Below, piece after piece: positions 53,901 through 62,130 of a stretch of DNA of 64,000 nt. Source of the stretch: Streptomyces sp. NRRL WC-3618 (GTDB lineage: Bacteria; Actinomycetota; Actinomycetes; Streptomycetales; Streptomycetaceae); assembly GCF_001280005.1 (NCBI RefSeq), contig NZ_LGDW01000155.1:19644-83643 (forward strand), written 5' to 3'. The first letter of the stretch is position 1; every line of letters starts with the position of its first letter. The notes beneath the pieces are model-generated. The model saw nothing but the letters and a program-made list of their open reading frames with translations. It was not told the DNA's origin and did not search any database. The position numbers and the translations under genes were made by a program.

Positions 53901-54025
53901 GGGATGTCCTTCTCCGGGCCGTGCCTGTCGTGGGGCACGGCACTGCAAGCTGGGGTGACGGTCGTGGTCGTGGCCGGGCGGAACCGGCCGGCGGATCGGG
54001 CACCGAAGGCGGGCCCGGCCACGGC

Positions 54026-54415
54026 CTAGACCCGGAGCAGCTGCAACTCGTGGAGATCGGGAGGGCGGGCGGTGCCCGGGATCCGCGACGGGCCGTGCGG
54101 CAGCCGGGCGGGGGCGGTGCTCGGCTGGTCCAGTGCGGCGGCCCGGTCCGCGCCGATCACGGGCGCGTGGTTGAGGACGCCGAGGTGCCCGGGGACATGA
54201 CAGCTGTGGTGCGGGCTCTCCTGGCAGGGGTCCCGGTCGGAGATGTGCACGGCGTGCGCCGACGTCGACCGCGACGGCCCGGTGTCCGGCGAAGGCAGGG
54301 CGCCGGCGCAGGAGAAGGCGAACGTCGCGAGGACGAGGAGCAGGACGCCCAGCAGGTGCGGGAGACCGCCGCGGGCATGCCGCGTCGCGAGGCGACGCAC
54401 CCGTGCAGCGGACAT
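54026..54415 (-). CDS. Small His/Cys-containing membrane or secreted protein
   Basis: Protein of 129 aa. An Arg-rich start, one hydrophobic segment (LPHLLGVLLLVLATFAFSCAGA), then a short outer region with HAVHISDRDPCQESPHHSCHVPGH and a Pro-rich end RPPDLHELQLLRV. It resembles the DUF6153-like proteins that I recall near copper or DUF3105 genes, but the match is tentative. The His/Cys cluster suggests metal binding. Confidence 0.6.
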   Translation of the reverse strand: MSAARVRRLATRHARGGLPHLLGVLLLVLATFAFSCAGALPSPDTGPSRSTSAHAVHISDRDPCQESPHHSCHVPGHLGVLNHAPVIGADRAAALDQPSTAPARLPHGPSRIPGTARPPDLHELQLLRV

Positions 54416-54602
54416 CTGGACACCTGGAGGTAGGGGAGAGGTCGAGGAGAGACGAGCGCCGATGAAATTATCAGACCGCCGGGGCCTGTTATCGCCGCGC
54501 CCCTGGGGATGCGGCGCGCTCGGCGCGCGTCCTGGACGAAGCCTGGCTAGCGTGAGGATCCGGACCCCCGACGAGGTCGACGAGACCGGAGAGGCCGAAG
54601 CC

Positions 54603-55403
54603 ATGGCCGTGCAACCTGAGGGAACCCCCTGTTGGGCCGACGCGATGTTCAGTGACGTCGAGGGAGCCAAGAGCTTCTACGGCGAGGTGCTGGGCTGGAC
54701 CTTCGGCGAGTCGTCGTCGGAGTACGGCAACTACACGCAGGCCTACGCCGACGGCAAGGCGGTCGCCGCCGTCGTCCCGCCCATGCCCGGCCAGGAGGGA
54801 CAGTCCGCATGGTGCCTGTACCTCGCCTCGCCGGACGCCGCCGCCACCGCCACCAGGATCCGCGACAACGGCGGCGAACTGCTGATGGAGCCGATGCAGG
54901 TGGGCGAGTTCGGCACCATGTGCCTGGCCCGCGACCCCAGCGGCGCCGTCTTCGGTGTGTGGCAGGCCGGTACCCACGAAGGCTTCGAAGCGGGACCCGA
55001 ACAGCACGGCGCCTACTGCTGGGCCGAGGTCTTCACCCGCGACACCGACAAGACGGACGCCTTCTTCCCGGCCGTCTTCGGCTACTCGGCGAAGCAGATG
55101 CAGGACGACGCCGTCGACTTCCGTATGTACAACCTGGGCGAGAGGACCGTTCTCGGCCGGATGCGCATGACCGAGGACTTCCCGCCCGAGATGCCGCCGT
55201 ACATCAACGTGTACTTCAGCGTCGCCAACTGCGACGACACCGTGGCCACGGCCACCAAGCTCGGCGCCGTGCTGCGCTTCGGGCCCATGGACACCCCGTT
55301 CGGCCGGTTCGCGGCGCTGAGCGATCCGCAGGGCGCGAACTTCTCGGTCATCGACGTCACGACGACGGCCGGCGACCTGCCCAAGTCGGTGGACGTGGAG
55401 TGA
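54603..55403 (+). CDS. Two-domain VOC protein
   Basis: Protein of 266 aa containing two glyoxalase-fold domains (about 5-120 and 135-255): PCWADAMFSDVEGAKSFYGEVLGWTF and GAYCWAEVFTRDTDKTDAFFPAVFGY. Each begins with the Trp/Glu pattern of the Streptomyces glyoxalase-like group, whose members are mostly uncharacterised. GAGAGG lies upstream of the ATG. Confidence 0.83.
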   Translation: MAVQPEGTPCWADAMFSDVEGAKSFYGEVLGWTFGESSSEYGNYTQAYADGKAVAAVVPPMPGQEGQSAWCLYLASPDAAATATRIRDNGGELLMEPMQVGEFGTMCLARDPSGAVFGVWQAGTHEGFEAGPEQHGAYCWAEVFTRDTDKTDAFFPAVFGYSAKQMQDDAVDFRMYNLGERTVLGRMRMTEDFPPEMPPYINVYFSVANCDDTVATATKLGAVLRFGPMDTPFGRFAALSDPQGANFSVIDVTTTAGDLPKSVDVE

Positions 55404-55457
55404 GGAAGGCCCCCGAGGCACCCGTCGAGGGCGGCCGGGGGCCCGGTCCGCGCATGG

Positions 55458-55463
55458 CATGAT
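55458..55463 (+). promoter_or_regulatory. -10-like box of the RNase HI gene
   Basis: CATGAT ends 7 nt before the ATG at 55471; one mismatch from TANNNT. Confidence 0.35.
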
Positions 55464-55470
55464 CGAGCGC

Positions 55471-56157
55471 ATGCGTGAACGAGTGGTGGCCGCGTGCGAC
55501 GGGGCCTCGAAGGGAAATCCGGGACCGGCGGGCTGGGCCTGGGTGGTCGCCGACGGCTCGGAGAGCCCCAGTCGCTGGGAGGCCGGCCCGCTCGGCAGAG
55601 CCACCAACAACGTCGCCGAACTCACCGCGCTGGAAAGGCTGTTGACGGCCGTCGCGCCGGACGTCCCGCTGGAGATCCGGATGGACTCCCAGTACGCGAT
55701 GAAGGCCGTCACCACCTGGCTGCCCGGCTGGAAGCGCAAGGGCTGGAAAACGGCCGCCGGCAAGCCCGTCGCCAACCAGGAGCTCGTCGTCCGTATCGAC
55801 GAGCTCCTCGCCGGCCGCTCGGTCGAGTTCCGCTACGTGCCCGCCCACCAGGTCGACGGCGACAAGCTCAACGACTTCGCCGACCGCGCCGCCAGCCAGG
55901 CCGCGATCGTGCAGCAGTCGGCGGGCAGCGACCTCGGCTCCCCCGAGCCCCCGGCCTCGCCCGACACCCCGCGCACGACGTCCGCGAAGACGTCCGGCGC
56001 GAAGACGTCCCGGCCGCGCGGCGGCAACTCGGGCCGCACCCTGAAGGCGAAGTTCGCCGGACGCTGCGTCTGCGGACGCGCCTACGCGGCAGGCGAGACC
56101 ATCGCCAAGAACGCCCAGGGCTGGGGCCACCCGGAGTGCCGTACGGCCGAGGTCTGA
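55471..56157 (+). CDS. Ribonuclease HI with C-terminal zinc-type module
   Basis: Protein of 228 aa. The RNase H core (1-150) has Asp10 (ACDGASKGNPG), Glu50 (NNVAELTALERLL), Asp72 (RMDSQYAM) and a final Asp in HQVDGDKLNDFADRAA, so all carboxylates are present. It cuts RNA in RNA-DNA hybrids. A Ser/Thr/Pro linker leads to a second module (about 190-228) with Cys199, Cys201, His220 and Cys223, a likely small zinc knuckle not found in classical RNase HI. An ATG 12 bases upstream is in frame; 55471 is preferred by the -10 spacing. Confidence 0.85.
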   Translation: MRERVVAACDGASKGNPGPAGWAWVVADGSESPSRWEAGPLGRATNNVAELTALERLLTAVAPDVPLEIRMDSQYAMKAVTTWLPGWKRKGWKTAAGKPVANQELVVRIDELLAGRSVEFRYVPAHQVDGDKLNDFADRAASQAAIVQQSAGSDLGSPEPPASPDTPRTTSAKTSGAKTSRPRGGNSGRTLKAKFAGRCVCGRAYAAGETIAKNAQGWGHPECRTAEV

Positions 56158-56187
56158 GCCCACCCGGCCCGAGCGACCCCATGAGAC

Positions 56188-56214
56188 AGCGGCCCCCATG
56201 AGGTGGGGGCCGCT
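56188..56214 (+). terminator. Terminator after RNase HI gene
   Basis: AGCGGCCCCC (56188-56197) pairs perfectly with GGGGGCCGCT (56205-56214) across a 7-nt loop. Confidence 0.8.
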
Positions 56215-56281
56215 CGGCGACCCCACATCCTGCTACTCTCCGACGCGAAATGACCACTTTCTGTAATCGCTAGGGGTGTGC

Positions 56282-57523
56282 GTGAAGGTCGCCTGTGTCG
56301 GAGGCGGGCCCGCCGGCCTGTATCTCTCGATCCTCATGAAGCTGCGGGACCCGTCCCACGACATCACCGTGTACGAGCGCGACCCGGCGGGCTCGACCTA
56401 CGGCTGGGGCGTCACCTACTGGCGCGGACTGCTCGACAAGCTCCACGAGCACGACCCCGACTCCGCGCGGGCCATCCGGGACGCCTCGGTGTCCTGGGAC
56501 CACGGAGTCGCCCACGTGGGCGACAGCGCGACCCGGCACCCCGGCGACGAGGGCTTCGGCATCGGCCGCCACAAGCTCCTCGACATCCTCGCCGACCGGG
56601 CCCGGCAGCTGGGCGTACGGCTGGAGTTCGAGCACGGGATCACCGGCACGGACGCGCTGGAGGGCGCCGATCTGGTCGTGGCCGCCGACGGCGTCAACAG
56701 CGCGCTGCGCGAACAGCACGCCGAACACTTCGGCGCGGGGCTGAGGGCCGGACGCAACCGGTACATCTGGCTCGGCACCACCAAGGTCTTCGACGCCTTC
56801 ACCTTCGGCTTCAAGGAGACGGAGCACGGCTGGATCTGGTGCTACGGCTACGGCTACAGCCAGGACCACAGCACCTGCGTCGTCGAGTGCTCCCCCGAGA
56901 CCTGGAGCGGACTCGGCCTCGACCGGGCGAACGAGGCCGACGGCCTGGCCCTGCTGGAGAAGATCTTCGGCGACCTGCTGGACGGCCACCCCCTGATCGG
57001 CCGCTCCTCGGCGGACGGCGCCGCCCAGTGGCTCAACTTCCGCACCCTCACCAACCGCACCTGGCACCACGGCAACCTCGTCCTGCTCGGCGACGCCGCC
57101 CACACCACCCACTACTCCATCGGCGCCGGCACCACCCTCGCCCTCGAGGACGCCATCGCCCTGGCGGAAGCCCTGCACGCGCACGCCGAACTCCCCGAGG
57201 CACTCACCGCCTACGAGCAGCGGCGCACCTCCGAACTGCTCTCCATCCAGAGCGCGGCCCGCTACAGCGCCCAGTGGTACGAGAACCTGCCGCGCTACAT
57301 CCGGCTGCCCCCGGCCCGGATGTTCGCCCTGCTCGGCCAGCGCCACTCACCCCTGCTGCCCTATGTCCCGCCCCAGCTGTACTACGGCATCGACCGGGCG
57401 GCGGGGCGCCTCGAAGCGCTGCGCCGCTTCAAACGATGGCTCGGGCCGAAGCTGGCGCGCACCGCGCAGACCCGGGCACTGGCCTCCCGTACCCGGGAAA
57501 AGGCCGAGGTCTCCGGAAAATAG
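56282..57523 (+). CDS. FAD-dependent monooxygenase
   Basis: Protein of 413 aa. N-terminal FAD Rossmann fold VACVGGGPAGLYLSILMKL, a middle VVAADGVNS, and the FAD motif LVLLGDAAHTTHYSIGAGTTLALEDAIAL, as in group A flavin hydroxylases related to salicylyl-CoA and anthranilyl-CoA monooxygenases. The substrate is not known. The GTG at 56282 has AGGG 6 nt upstream; a GTG at 56276 is less likely. It is convergent with the cholesterol-oxidase-like gene. Confidence 0.85.
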   Translation: MKVACVGGGPAGLYLSILMKLRDPSHDITVYERDPAGSTYGWGVTYWRGLLDKLHEHDPDSARAIRDASVSWDHGVAHVGDSATRHPGDEGFGIGRHKLLDILADRARQLGVRLEFEHGITGTDALEGADLVVAADGVNSALREQHAEHFGAGLRAGRNRYIWLGTTKVFDAFTFGFKETEHGWIWCYGYGYSQDHSTCVVECSPETWSGLGLDRANEADGLALLEKIFGDLLDGHPLIGRSSADGAAQWLNFRTLTNRTWHHGNLVLLGDAAHTTHYSIGAGTTLALEDAIALAEALHAHAELPEALTAYEQRRTSELLSIQSAARYSAQWYENLPRYIRLPPARMFALLGQRHSPLLPYVPPQLYYGIDRAAGRLEALRRFKRWLGPKLARTAQTRALASRTREKAEVSGK

Positions 57524-57558
57524 CCCGGTCATGGCCGGTGCTGCGGGGTGAACGGGCG

Positions 57559-59250
57559 TCAGCGCAGCAGCCGGTCGAGGAACGCGTTCTCGAACACGCC
57601 GCGCGGATCGAGCCGGTCCAGGGTCCCGACGGCCTCCTGCCACACGGCGGCGCCGTAGGAAGCCGGTACCGCCGTGCCGATGACCTCCTCGTCGCTCCAC
57701 CCGGCGGTGTCCGTGTACGCCCACCCCTTGGACCACTCGACCCTGGTCAGCGCGTGCCCGCCGTCGTACGTCCCGAGCAGGAACTGTTCGAGTTCCCGGA
57801 AGAAGGCCTCGGCGTGCGGCGTCCCGGGCAGCGTCAGTACGTCCAGCCAGACGGCGGTGTCCCACTCGGGGTGCCCCTCGACCGGTCGCAGCGCGGACAG
57901 CAGCGGGGCGTGGGCGCCGGCCGAGCCGGAGTCGGCCGGGTGGTCGAGGCCGGTGGCGCGGATCTCGACGGTGCCGTTGACCGGGAAGCGGCCCGACGCG
58001 GCGTAAGCGGCCAGGCGTTCCCGGTAGAACGCGGTGAACTCGGCGATGACACGCTGCACTTGGGCCCGGCTGGTCAGCACCGCGTACCCGTTGGCGGTGA
58101 CCCTCAGAGTCGTCGGCCGGACGTACAGCAGCGTGTTCTTCGACGGCCCCCAGATGTCCGCCGACAGCGTCGCGACGAGGCCGACCGCGGCCGTGTCCAA
58201 CTGCGCGTTGCCGAGTACCGGCGCGAGATACCAGGCCCCCTCGGCCAGGATCCGCCCGACGAGGTCCGCCACCGGGGTCGGGACGTTGTCGGAGAACGGG
58301 TAGTTGTACGGCGACGTCACGCGCCGTGAGGTCAGCGGCTTGTTCGGCGCGACGCTCCACACCTTCAGCCAGGGGAACTCGGTGAAGGGGAACCAGATCG
58401 TCTCGACCCGCCCCGCCTCGTCCAGGAAACTCGCGAAGGTCCGCCCGCCGCCGCCGGGCGCCGCGAACAGTTCGGCCGCCGGAATGTCCGTACGGCTGAC
58501 ACAGCGCAGGTTCGTGTTCGCCCCCACCCGCAGCACGACCTCGACGACCAGGGACCGGCCGAGGTGGGTGAGGAGCGCCGCGCAGTCCGCCTCGCCGCGC
58601 TCGAACCTCCGCAGGACATAGGCGCCGGAGCCCCCGTCCCACACGACCGCCGTCAACGACAGCACCAGGTTGCTGAGCGAGCCGTACGTGTGTCCGGGCC
58701 GCAGGGTCTCTCCGGTGGCCGGTACGGCGGTGCCGTGGGCGTCGACGGCCAGTGCCCCGCCCAGCGTGAGGTCACCGGGCGCGGGCGCGGCGGTGACCCC
58801 GAGGCCCCGCTGCTCCAGATAGGTGAGCAGCGCCTCCAGGGTGACCCCGGTGCCCGCCCGTACGGCGGCCGGGCCGGTGGACGTGAGGCTCAGGCCGTTG
58901 AGATGGGGAGCGGTGTCGACGATCAGCACGGGTGCGTCGGACTCCGTACCGGCGGTGATCGTCAGCGGCGACCAGCCGTGCGCGGAACCCCGGGCGCGGA
59001 CCGTCCAGCCGTGCCGCCAGGCCCAGTTGACGACGTCGACCACCTGGCCGGGGGCGCTCGGCGCGCAGGCCCACAATCCGTCGGCGGTGATCTCGCCGAC
59101 CCAGTTGCGGTAGCCGGAGCGGTAGGGCGTGACGTCCGCCGGGAAGTCGGGAAGCTCGGCGGCGGCGACGGCCGGGTCGACCGCGATCGCCACGAGGGCG
59201 AGGGAGGCCGCGCCGAGCAGGAATCCGCGACGCGCCAGATGATCAGTCAT
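57559..59250 (-). CDS. Exported FAD-linked oxidase, cholesterol-oxidase-like
   Basis: Protein of 563 aa. A Tat signal (RRGFLLGAASLALVA, 7-21) leads to a vanillyl-alcohol-oxidase-type FAD domain (TVRARGSAHGWSPL; PGDLTLGGALAVDAHGTAV) and a substrate cap that resembles the type II cholesterol oxidase substrate-binding domain (TSPYNYPFSDNVP; WGPSKNTLLYVRPTTLRV). It likely oxidises a sterol or other alcohol outside the cell and makes hydrogen peroxide. TAGCGT lies 6 nt before the ATG (leaderless). Confidence 0.82.
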   Translation of the reverse strand: MTDHLARRGFLLGAASLALVAIAVDPAVAAAELPDFPADVTPYRSGYRNWVGEITADGLWACAPSAPGQVVDVVNWAWRHGWTVRARGSAHGWSPLTITAGTESDAPVLIVDTAPHLNGLSLTSTGPAAVRAGTGVTLEALLTYLEQRGLGVTAAPAPGDLTLGGALAVDAHGTAVPATGETLRPGHTYGSLSNLVLSLTAVVWDGGSGAYVLRRFERGEADCAALLTHLGRSLVVEVVLRVGANTNLRCVSRTDIPAAELFAAPGGGGRTFASFLDEAGRVETIWFPFTEFPWLKVWSVAPNKPLTSRRVTSPYNYPFSDNVPTPVADLVGRILAEGAWYLAPVLGNAQLDTAAVGLVATLSADIWGPSKNTLLYVRPTTLRVTANGYAVLTSRAQVQRVIAEFTAFYRERLAAYAASGRFPVNGTVEIRATGLDHPADSGSAGAHAPLLSALRPVEGHPEWDTAVWLDVLTLPGTPHAEAFFRELEQFLLGTYDGGHALTRVEWSKGWAYTDTAGWSDEEVIGTAVPASYGAAVWQEAVGTLDRLDPRGVFENAFLDRLLR

Positions 59251-59256
59251 CCGGTC

Positions 59257-59262
59257 ACGCTA
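59257..59262 (-). promoter_or_regulatory. -10 box of the cholesterol-oxidase-like gene
   Basis: TAGCGT on the minus strand ends 6 nt before the ATG at 59250. Confidence 0.45.
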
Positions 59263-59366
59263 AAGGGTGATCGACGCGAACTGGTTGCCGCTTTCATTGA
59301 TTCACCCGTGTGGGTGACAGAGGGCCCTGGTCGGCGGGCCTGCCGGACGGATGAAAGACTGCCGCC

Positions 59367-60350
59367 ATGGACGAGCGTGCAATCGGTAGGTCGGGTCAGC
59401 GGATGTCGGTCATCGGCCTCGGAACGTGGCAGTTGGGCGCCGACTGGGGCGACGTGGAGGAGAAGGACGCCCTCGCGGTGCTGGACGCGGCGGTCGAAGC
59501 GGGAGTGACCTTCTTCGACACCGCCGACGTGTACGGCGACGGGCGCAGTGAACAGACCATCGCCACCTTCCTGCGGGGCAGGCCCGAGCTGGACGTCCTG
59601 GTCGCGACCAAGATGGGCCGCCGGCTCGACCAGATCCCGGAGAACTACGTCCTCGACAACTTCCGCGCGTGGAACGACCGTTCGCGGCGCAATCTCGGCG
59701 TCGACCGTATCGAGCTGGTCCAGCTGCACTGCCCGCCGACCCCGGTCTACTCCTCCGACGAGGTCTTCGACGCCCTGGACACCCTGGTCGAGGAGGGGCG
59801 CATCGCGCGGTACGGCGTCAGCGTCGAGACCTGCGAGGAGGCGCTCACCGCGATCGCCCGCCCGGGCGTGACCAGTGTGCAGATCATCCTCAACGCGTTC
59901 CGCATGAAGCCCCTGGCCGAGGTGCTCCCCGCCGCCGAGAAGGCGGGCGTCGGCATCATCGCCCGCGTCCCGCTCGCCTCGGGCCTGCTGTCGGGCAAGT
60001 ACACCAAGGACACGGTGTTCCCCGAGAACGACCACCGCACCTACAACCGCCACGGCGAGGCCTTCGACCAGGGCGAGACCTTCTCCGGTGTCGACTACGC
60101 GACCGGCGTGGAGGCGGCGGCGGAGTTCTCCGCGCTGGCCCCGGAGGGGTACACCCCGGCCCAGCTGGCCCTGCGCTGGATCCTCCAGCAGCCGGGCGTG
60201 ACCACGGTCATCCCGGGCGCCCGCTCGGCCGAGCAGGCCCACGCCAACGCGGCGGCTGCCGCCCTGCCGCCGCTGTCGCAGGAAACGCTCACCGCGATCC
60301 AGGACCTCTACGACCGCCGGATCAGGGCGCAGGTGGAGAGCCGCTGGTAG
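59367..60350 (+). CDS. Aldo/keto reductase
   Basis: Protein of 327 aa, complete AKR barrel: Asp/Tyr of the active site in TFFDTADVYGDGRSEQ, Lys in VATKMGRR, His in VQLHCPP, and the NADP-binding end with TVIPGARSAEQAHANAAAA. It reduces aldehydes or ketones with NADPH; the substrate is unknown. Divergent from the exported oxidase. Confidence 0.88.
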   Translation: MDERAIGRSGQRMSVIGLGTWQLGADWGDVEEKDALAVLDAAVEAGVTFFDTADVYGDGRSEQTIATFLRGRPELDVLVATKMGRRLDQIPENYVLDNFRAWNDRSRRNLGVDRIELVQLHCPPTPVYSSDEVFDALDTLVEEGRIARYGVSVETCEEALTAIARPGVTSVQIILNAFRMKPLAEVLPAAEKAGVGIIARVPLASGLLSGKYTKDTVFPENDHRTYNRHGEAFDQGETFSGVDYATGVEAAAEFSALAPEGYTPAQLALRWILQQPGVTTVIPGARSAEQAHANAAAAALPPLSQETLTAIQDLYDRRIRAQVESRW

Positions 60351-60368
60351 TGCGCGGACGCAGGTGTG

Positions 60369-60716
60369 TCACGGCTCCAGGAGCAGCTGCCGTTCCTGCT
60401 CCTGGTCGCCGGAGGCACTGCCCCGGTCGTGCGCGGTGAACGTACCGGTGAGGGTCGCGTCCGCGCAGCGGACGGCCGCGGGCGTGCCCTGCACGGTGAC
60501 CATGACGGGCGCCGACAGGTTCTCCCTCTTCGGGTGACCGGGCGCGAGTGTCTGCGTACCGACGGTGAACGCGGCCGAATGCACGGTCGAGTGACCGTCG
60601 TCGTCCCCGGGGAACTCGTCCGCCGGCCCGAAGACCGACTCCAGGGCCCGTACGACCGTCTGCGCGTCGGCGGCGTTGCCGCCGCTGACCGTGAGGGTGA
60701 GCTGTGTACCGGACAT
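60369..60716 (-). CDS. Hypothetical protein (115 aa)
   Basis: Starts MSGTQLTLTVSGGNAADAQTVVRALESVFG, acidic after that, with VMVTVQGTPAAVRCADATLTGTFT strands. No signal or membrane segment, no known motif. GGAGG sits 8 nt before the ATG. It is convergent with the aldo/keto reductase, 18 bases apart, without a clear terminator. Confidence 0.65.
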   Translation of the reverse strand: MSGTQLTLTVSGGNAADAQTVVRALESVFGPADEFPGDDDGHSTVHSAAFTVGTQTLAPGHPKRENLSAPVMVTVQGTPAAVRCADATLTGTFTAHDRGSASGDQEQERQLLLEP

Positions 60717-60879
60717 CGCCGGGCCTCCGTTTCGCCATGGCCGCCGTGGTGCCTTCCGGGTAGCCCTCCCCGCGATCACTCAAACAAACCGTCCGGCCGG
60801 AACGTGATCGGTTTCGTCGCCACGGGGAACCCGTAGTCCGACCAGGACATGCGGGCGAGTGGGCCGGGAGGCGGACACG

Positions 60880-61374
60880 GTGGACAGGGACAGTGAGGCC
60901 GGCCTGCGCGAGCGCGGGCGCACGGAGACCGAGGACGAGCGGGCCGACCGGATGTGGAGCGAGCTCATCCAGGAGGTGCGGGTCGCCCAGACGGGGGTGC
61001 AGATCCTGTTCGGTTTCCTGCTGACCGTGGTCTTCACTCCGAGGTACCCGCAGCTGGGCCAGACGGAACACACGATCTACATCGTCACCGTCGTCCTGGG
61101 TGCCGCCTCGACCGGTGCCCTGATCGGTCCGGTCTCCCTGCACCGGATCGTCTCCGGCCGCCGGGTGAAACCCCAGGCCGTGCGCTGGGCCTCGCGCCTG
61201 ACCTTCGCGGGCCTGGTGCTGCTGCTCGCCACGATGACGTCCGCGCTGCTCCTGGTCCTGCGGGTGGCCACCCACGACGCGTACGTGCCCTGGCTGGTCG
61301 CGGGCGTCGTCGCCTGGTACCTGGCCTGCTGGTTCCTGGTACCGCTGTGGACCCGCTACCGCTACACCGACTGA
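60880..61374 (+). CDS. DUF6328-like four-helix membrane protein
   Basis: Protein of 164 aa from a GTG with GGGAGG 8 nt upstream. A charged N-terminus (RADRMWSELIQEVRVAQTGVQILFGFLLTVVF) leads to four helices, as in the actinobacterial DUF6328 family. Role unknown. Its last 13 bases overlap the last bases of the convergent DUF2238 gene. Confidence 0.75.
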   Translation: MDRDSEAGLRERGRTETEDERADRMWSELIQEVRVAQTGVQILFGFLLTVVFTPRYPQLGQTEHTIYIVTVVLGAASTGALIGPVSLHRIVSGRRVKPQAVRWASRLTFAGLVLLLATMTSALLLVLRVATHDAYVPWLVAGVVAWYLACWFLVPLWTRYRYTD

Positions 61375-62033
61375 GCGGCGCGCACCGTCGCGAGCTGCCG
61401 GTCGTGGAACCGGCTCAGCACGAGCACCGAGACGGTCGCCCCGATCAGCGCGCAGAACATGTCCCACTGGGTGTCCCACACATCGCCCTGCGTGGCCAGG
61501 AAGTCGTCGGCCGCCGAGCCGCCGATCACGGCCGCGGCCCACTCGAACATCTCGAACAGCGCGCTGAACGCCAGACAGGCGCACACCGTCAGCGGCGCGA
61601 GCCAGCGGCTGCCGCGCAGCGGTGAGGTACGGCTCAGCAGCTCCCGTACGAGCACGGCCGGCACGAAGCCCTGCGTGAGGTGGCCGAGCCGGTCGTACGG
61701 ATTGCGGTCGAGGCCGAACGTGTCGCGCGCCCAGTCGCCCAGCGGGACCTGCGCGTAGGTGTAGTGGCCGCCCACCATCAGGACGAGGGCGTGCAGCGCG
61801 AGCAGACAGCACAGCAGGTTCGTGAGCGGGAAACGACGCCAGGTCAAGACGATCACGGGCAGCCCGATCAGGATCCAGACCGTCTCCAGGAACCAGGTCA
61901 TCAGGTCGTGCGGCTGCCACACGGAGACCGCCAGCGCGACGGTCACCAGCCCGGCGAGCAGCACGGGAAGGCGCCGGCGCGGGGCGCCGGTGGCGGCCGG
62001 AAGGGAGAGGGAGTCAGTGTCAACTGCGGGCAT
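61362..62033 (-). CDS. DUF2238 (YjdF-like) membrane protein
   Basis: Protein of 223 aa with about five helices. Family motifs: DRLGHLTQGFVPAVLVRELLSR, then FEMFEWAAAVIGG and QGDVWDTQWDMFCALIG. Function unknown. The RBS AAGGAG, 7 nt before the ATG, lies inside a long perfect hairpin that ends at the base before the ATG, so translation is likely conditional. The 3' end overlaps that of the DUF6328-like gene by 13 bases. Confidence 0.82.
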   Translation of the reverse strand: MPAVDTDSLSLPAATGAPRRRLPVLLAGLVTVALAVSVWQPHDLMTWFLETVWILIGLPVIVLTWRRFPLTNLLCCLLALHALVLMVGGHYTYAQVPLGDWARDTFGLDRNPYDRLGHLTQGFVPAVLVRELLSRTSPLRGSRWLAPLTVCACLAFSALFEMFEWAAAVIGGSAADDFLATQGDVWDTQWDMFCALIGATVSVLVLSRFHDRQLATVRAAQSV

Positions 62034-62078
62034 CGGGACGCTCCTTGTGGTGGAGCACCATCGTCAAGGAGCGTCCCG
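62034..62078 (-). promoter_or_regulatory. RBS-masking hairpin before the DUF2238 gene
   Basis: CGGGACGCTCCTTG (62034-62047) and CAAGGAGCGTCCCG (62065-62078) form a perfect 14-bp stem. Inside it TGGTG-GAG-CACCA forms a second 5-bp stem, leaving a 4-nt bulge. On the minus strand the RBS AAGGAG lies wholly within the 3' arm, touching the ATG at 62033. Confidence 0.75.
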
Positions 62079-62088
62079 GCCCTGGGCA

Positions 62089-62104
62089 TGAGTACCCGTA
62101 CTCA
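62089..62104. promoter_or_regulatory. Perfect 16-bp operator-like palindrome
   Basis: TGAGTACCCGTACTCA: 7-bp arms around CC. It lies 11 bases upstream of the hairpin in the DUF2238 promoter region and 27 bases after the next gene's stop. Likely a dimeric regulator site. Confidence 0.6.
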
Positions 62105-62130
62105 AGCCGGGGCGCCCGTGTCCTCAGACG

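Noticed and set aside
60776..60850. A 24-codon minus-strand frame (starts MSWSDYGFPVATKP)
   Set aside because: No Shine-Dalgarno or leaderless -10 box is present; too short to support as a gene, though the composition is not absurd.
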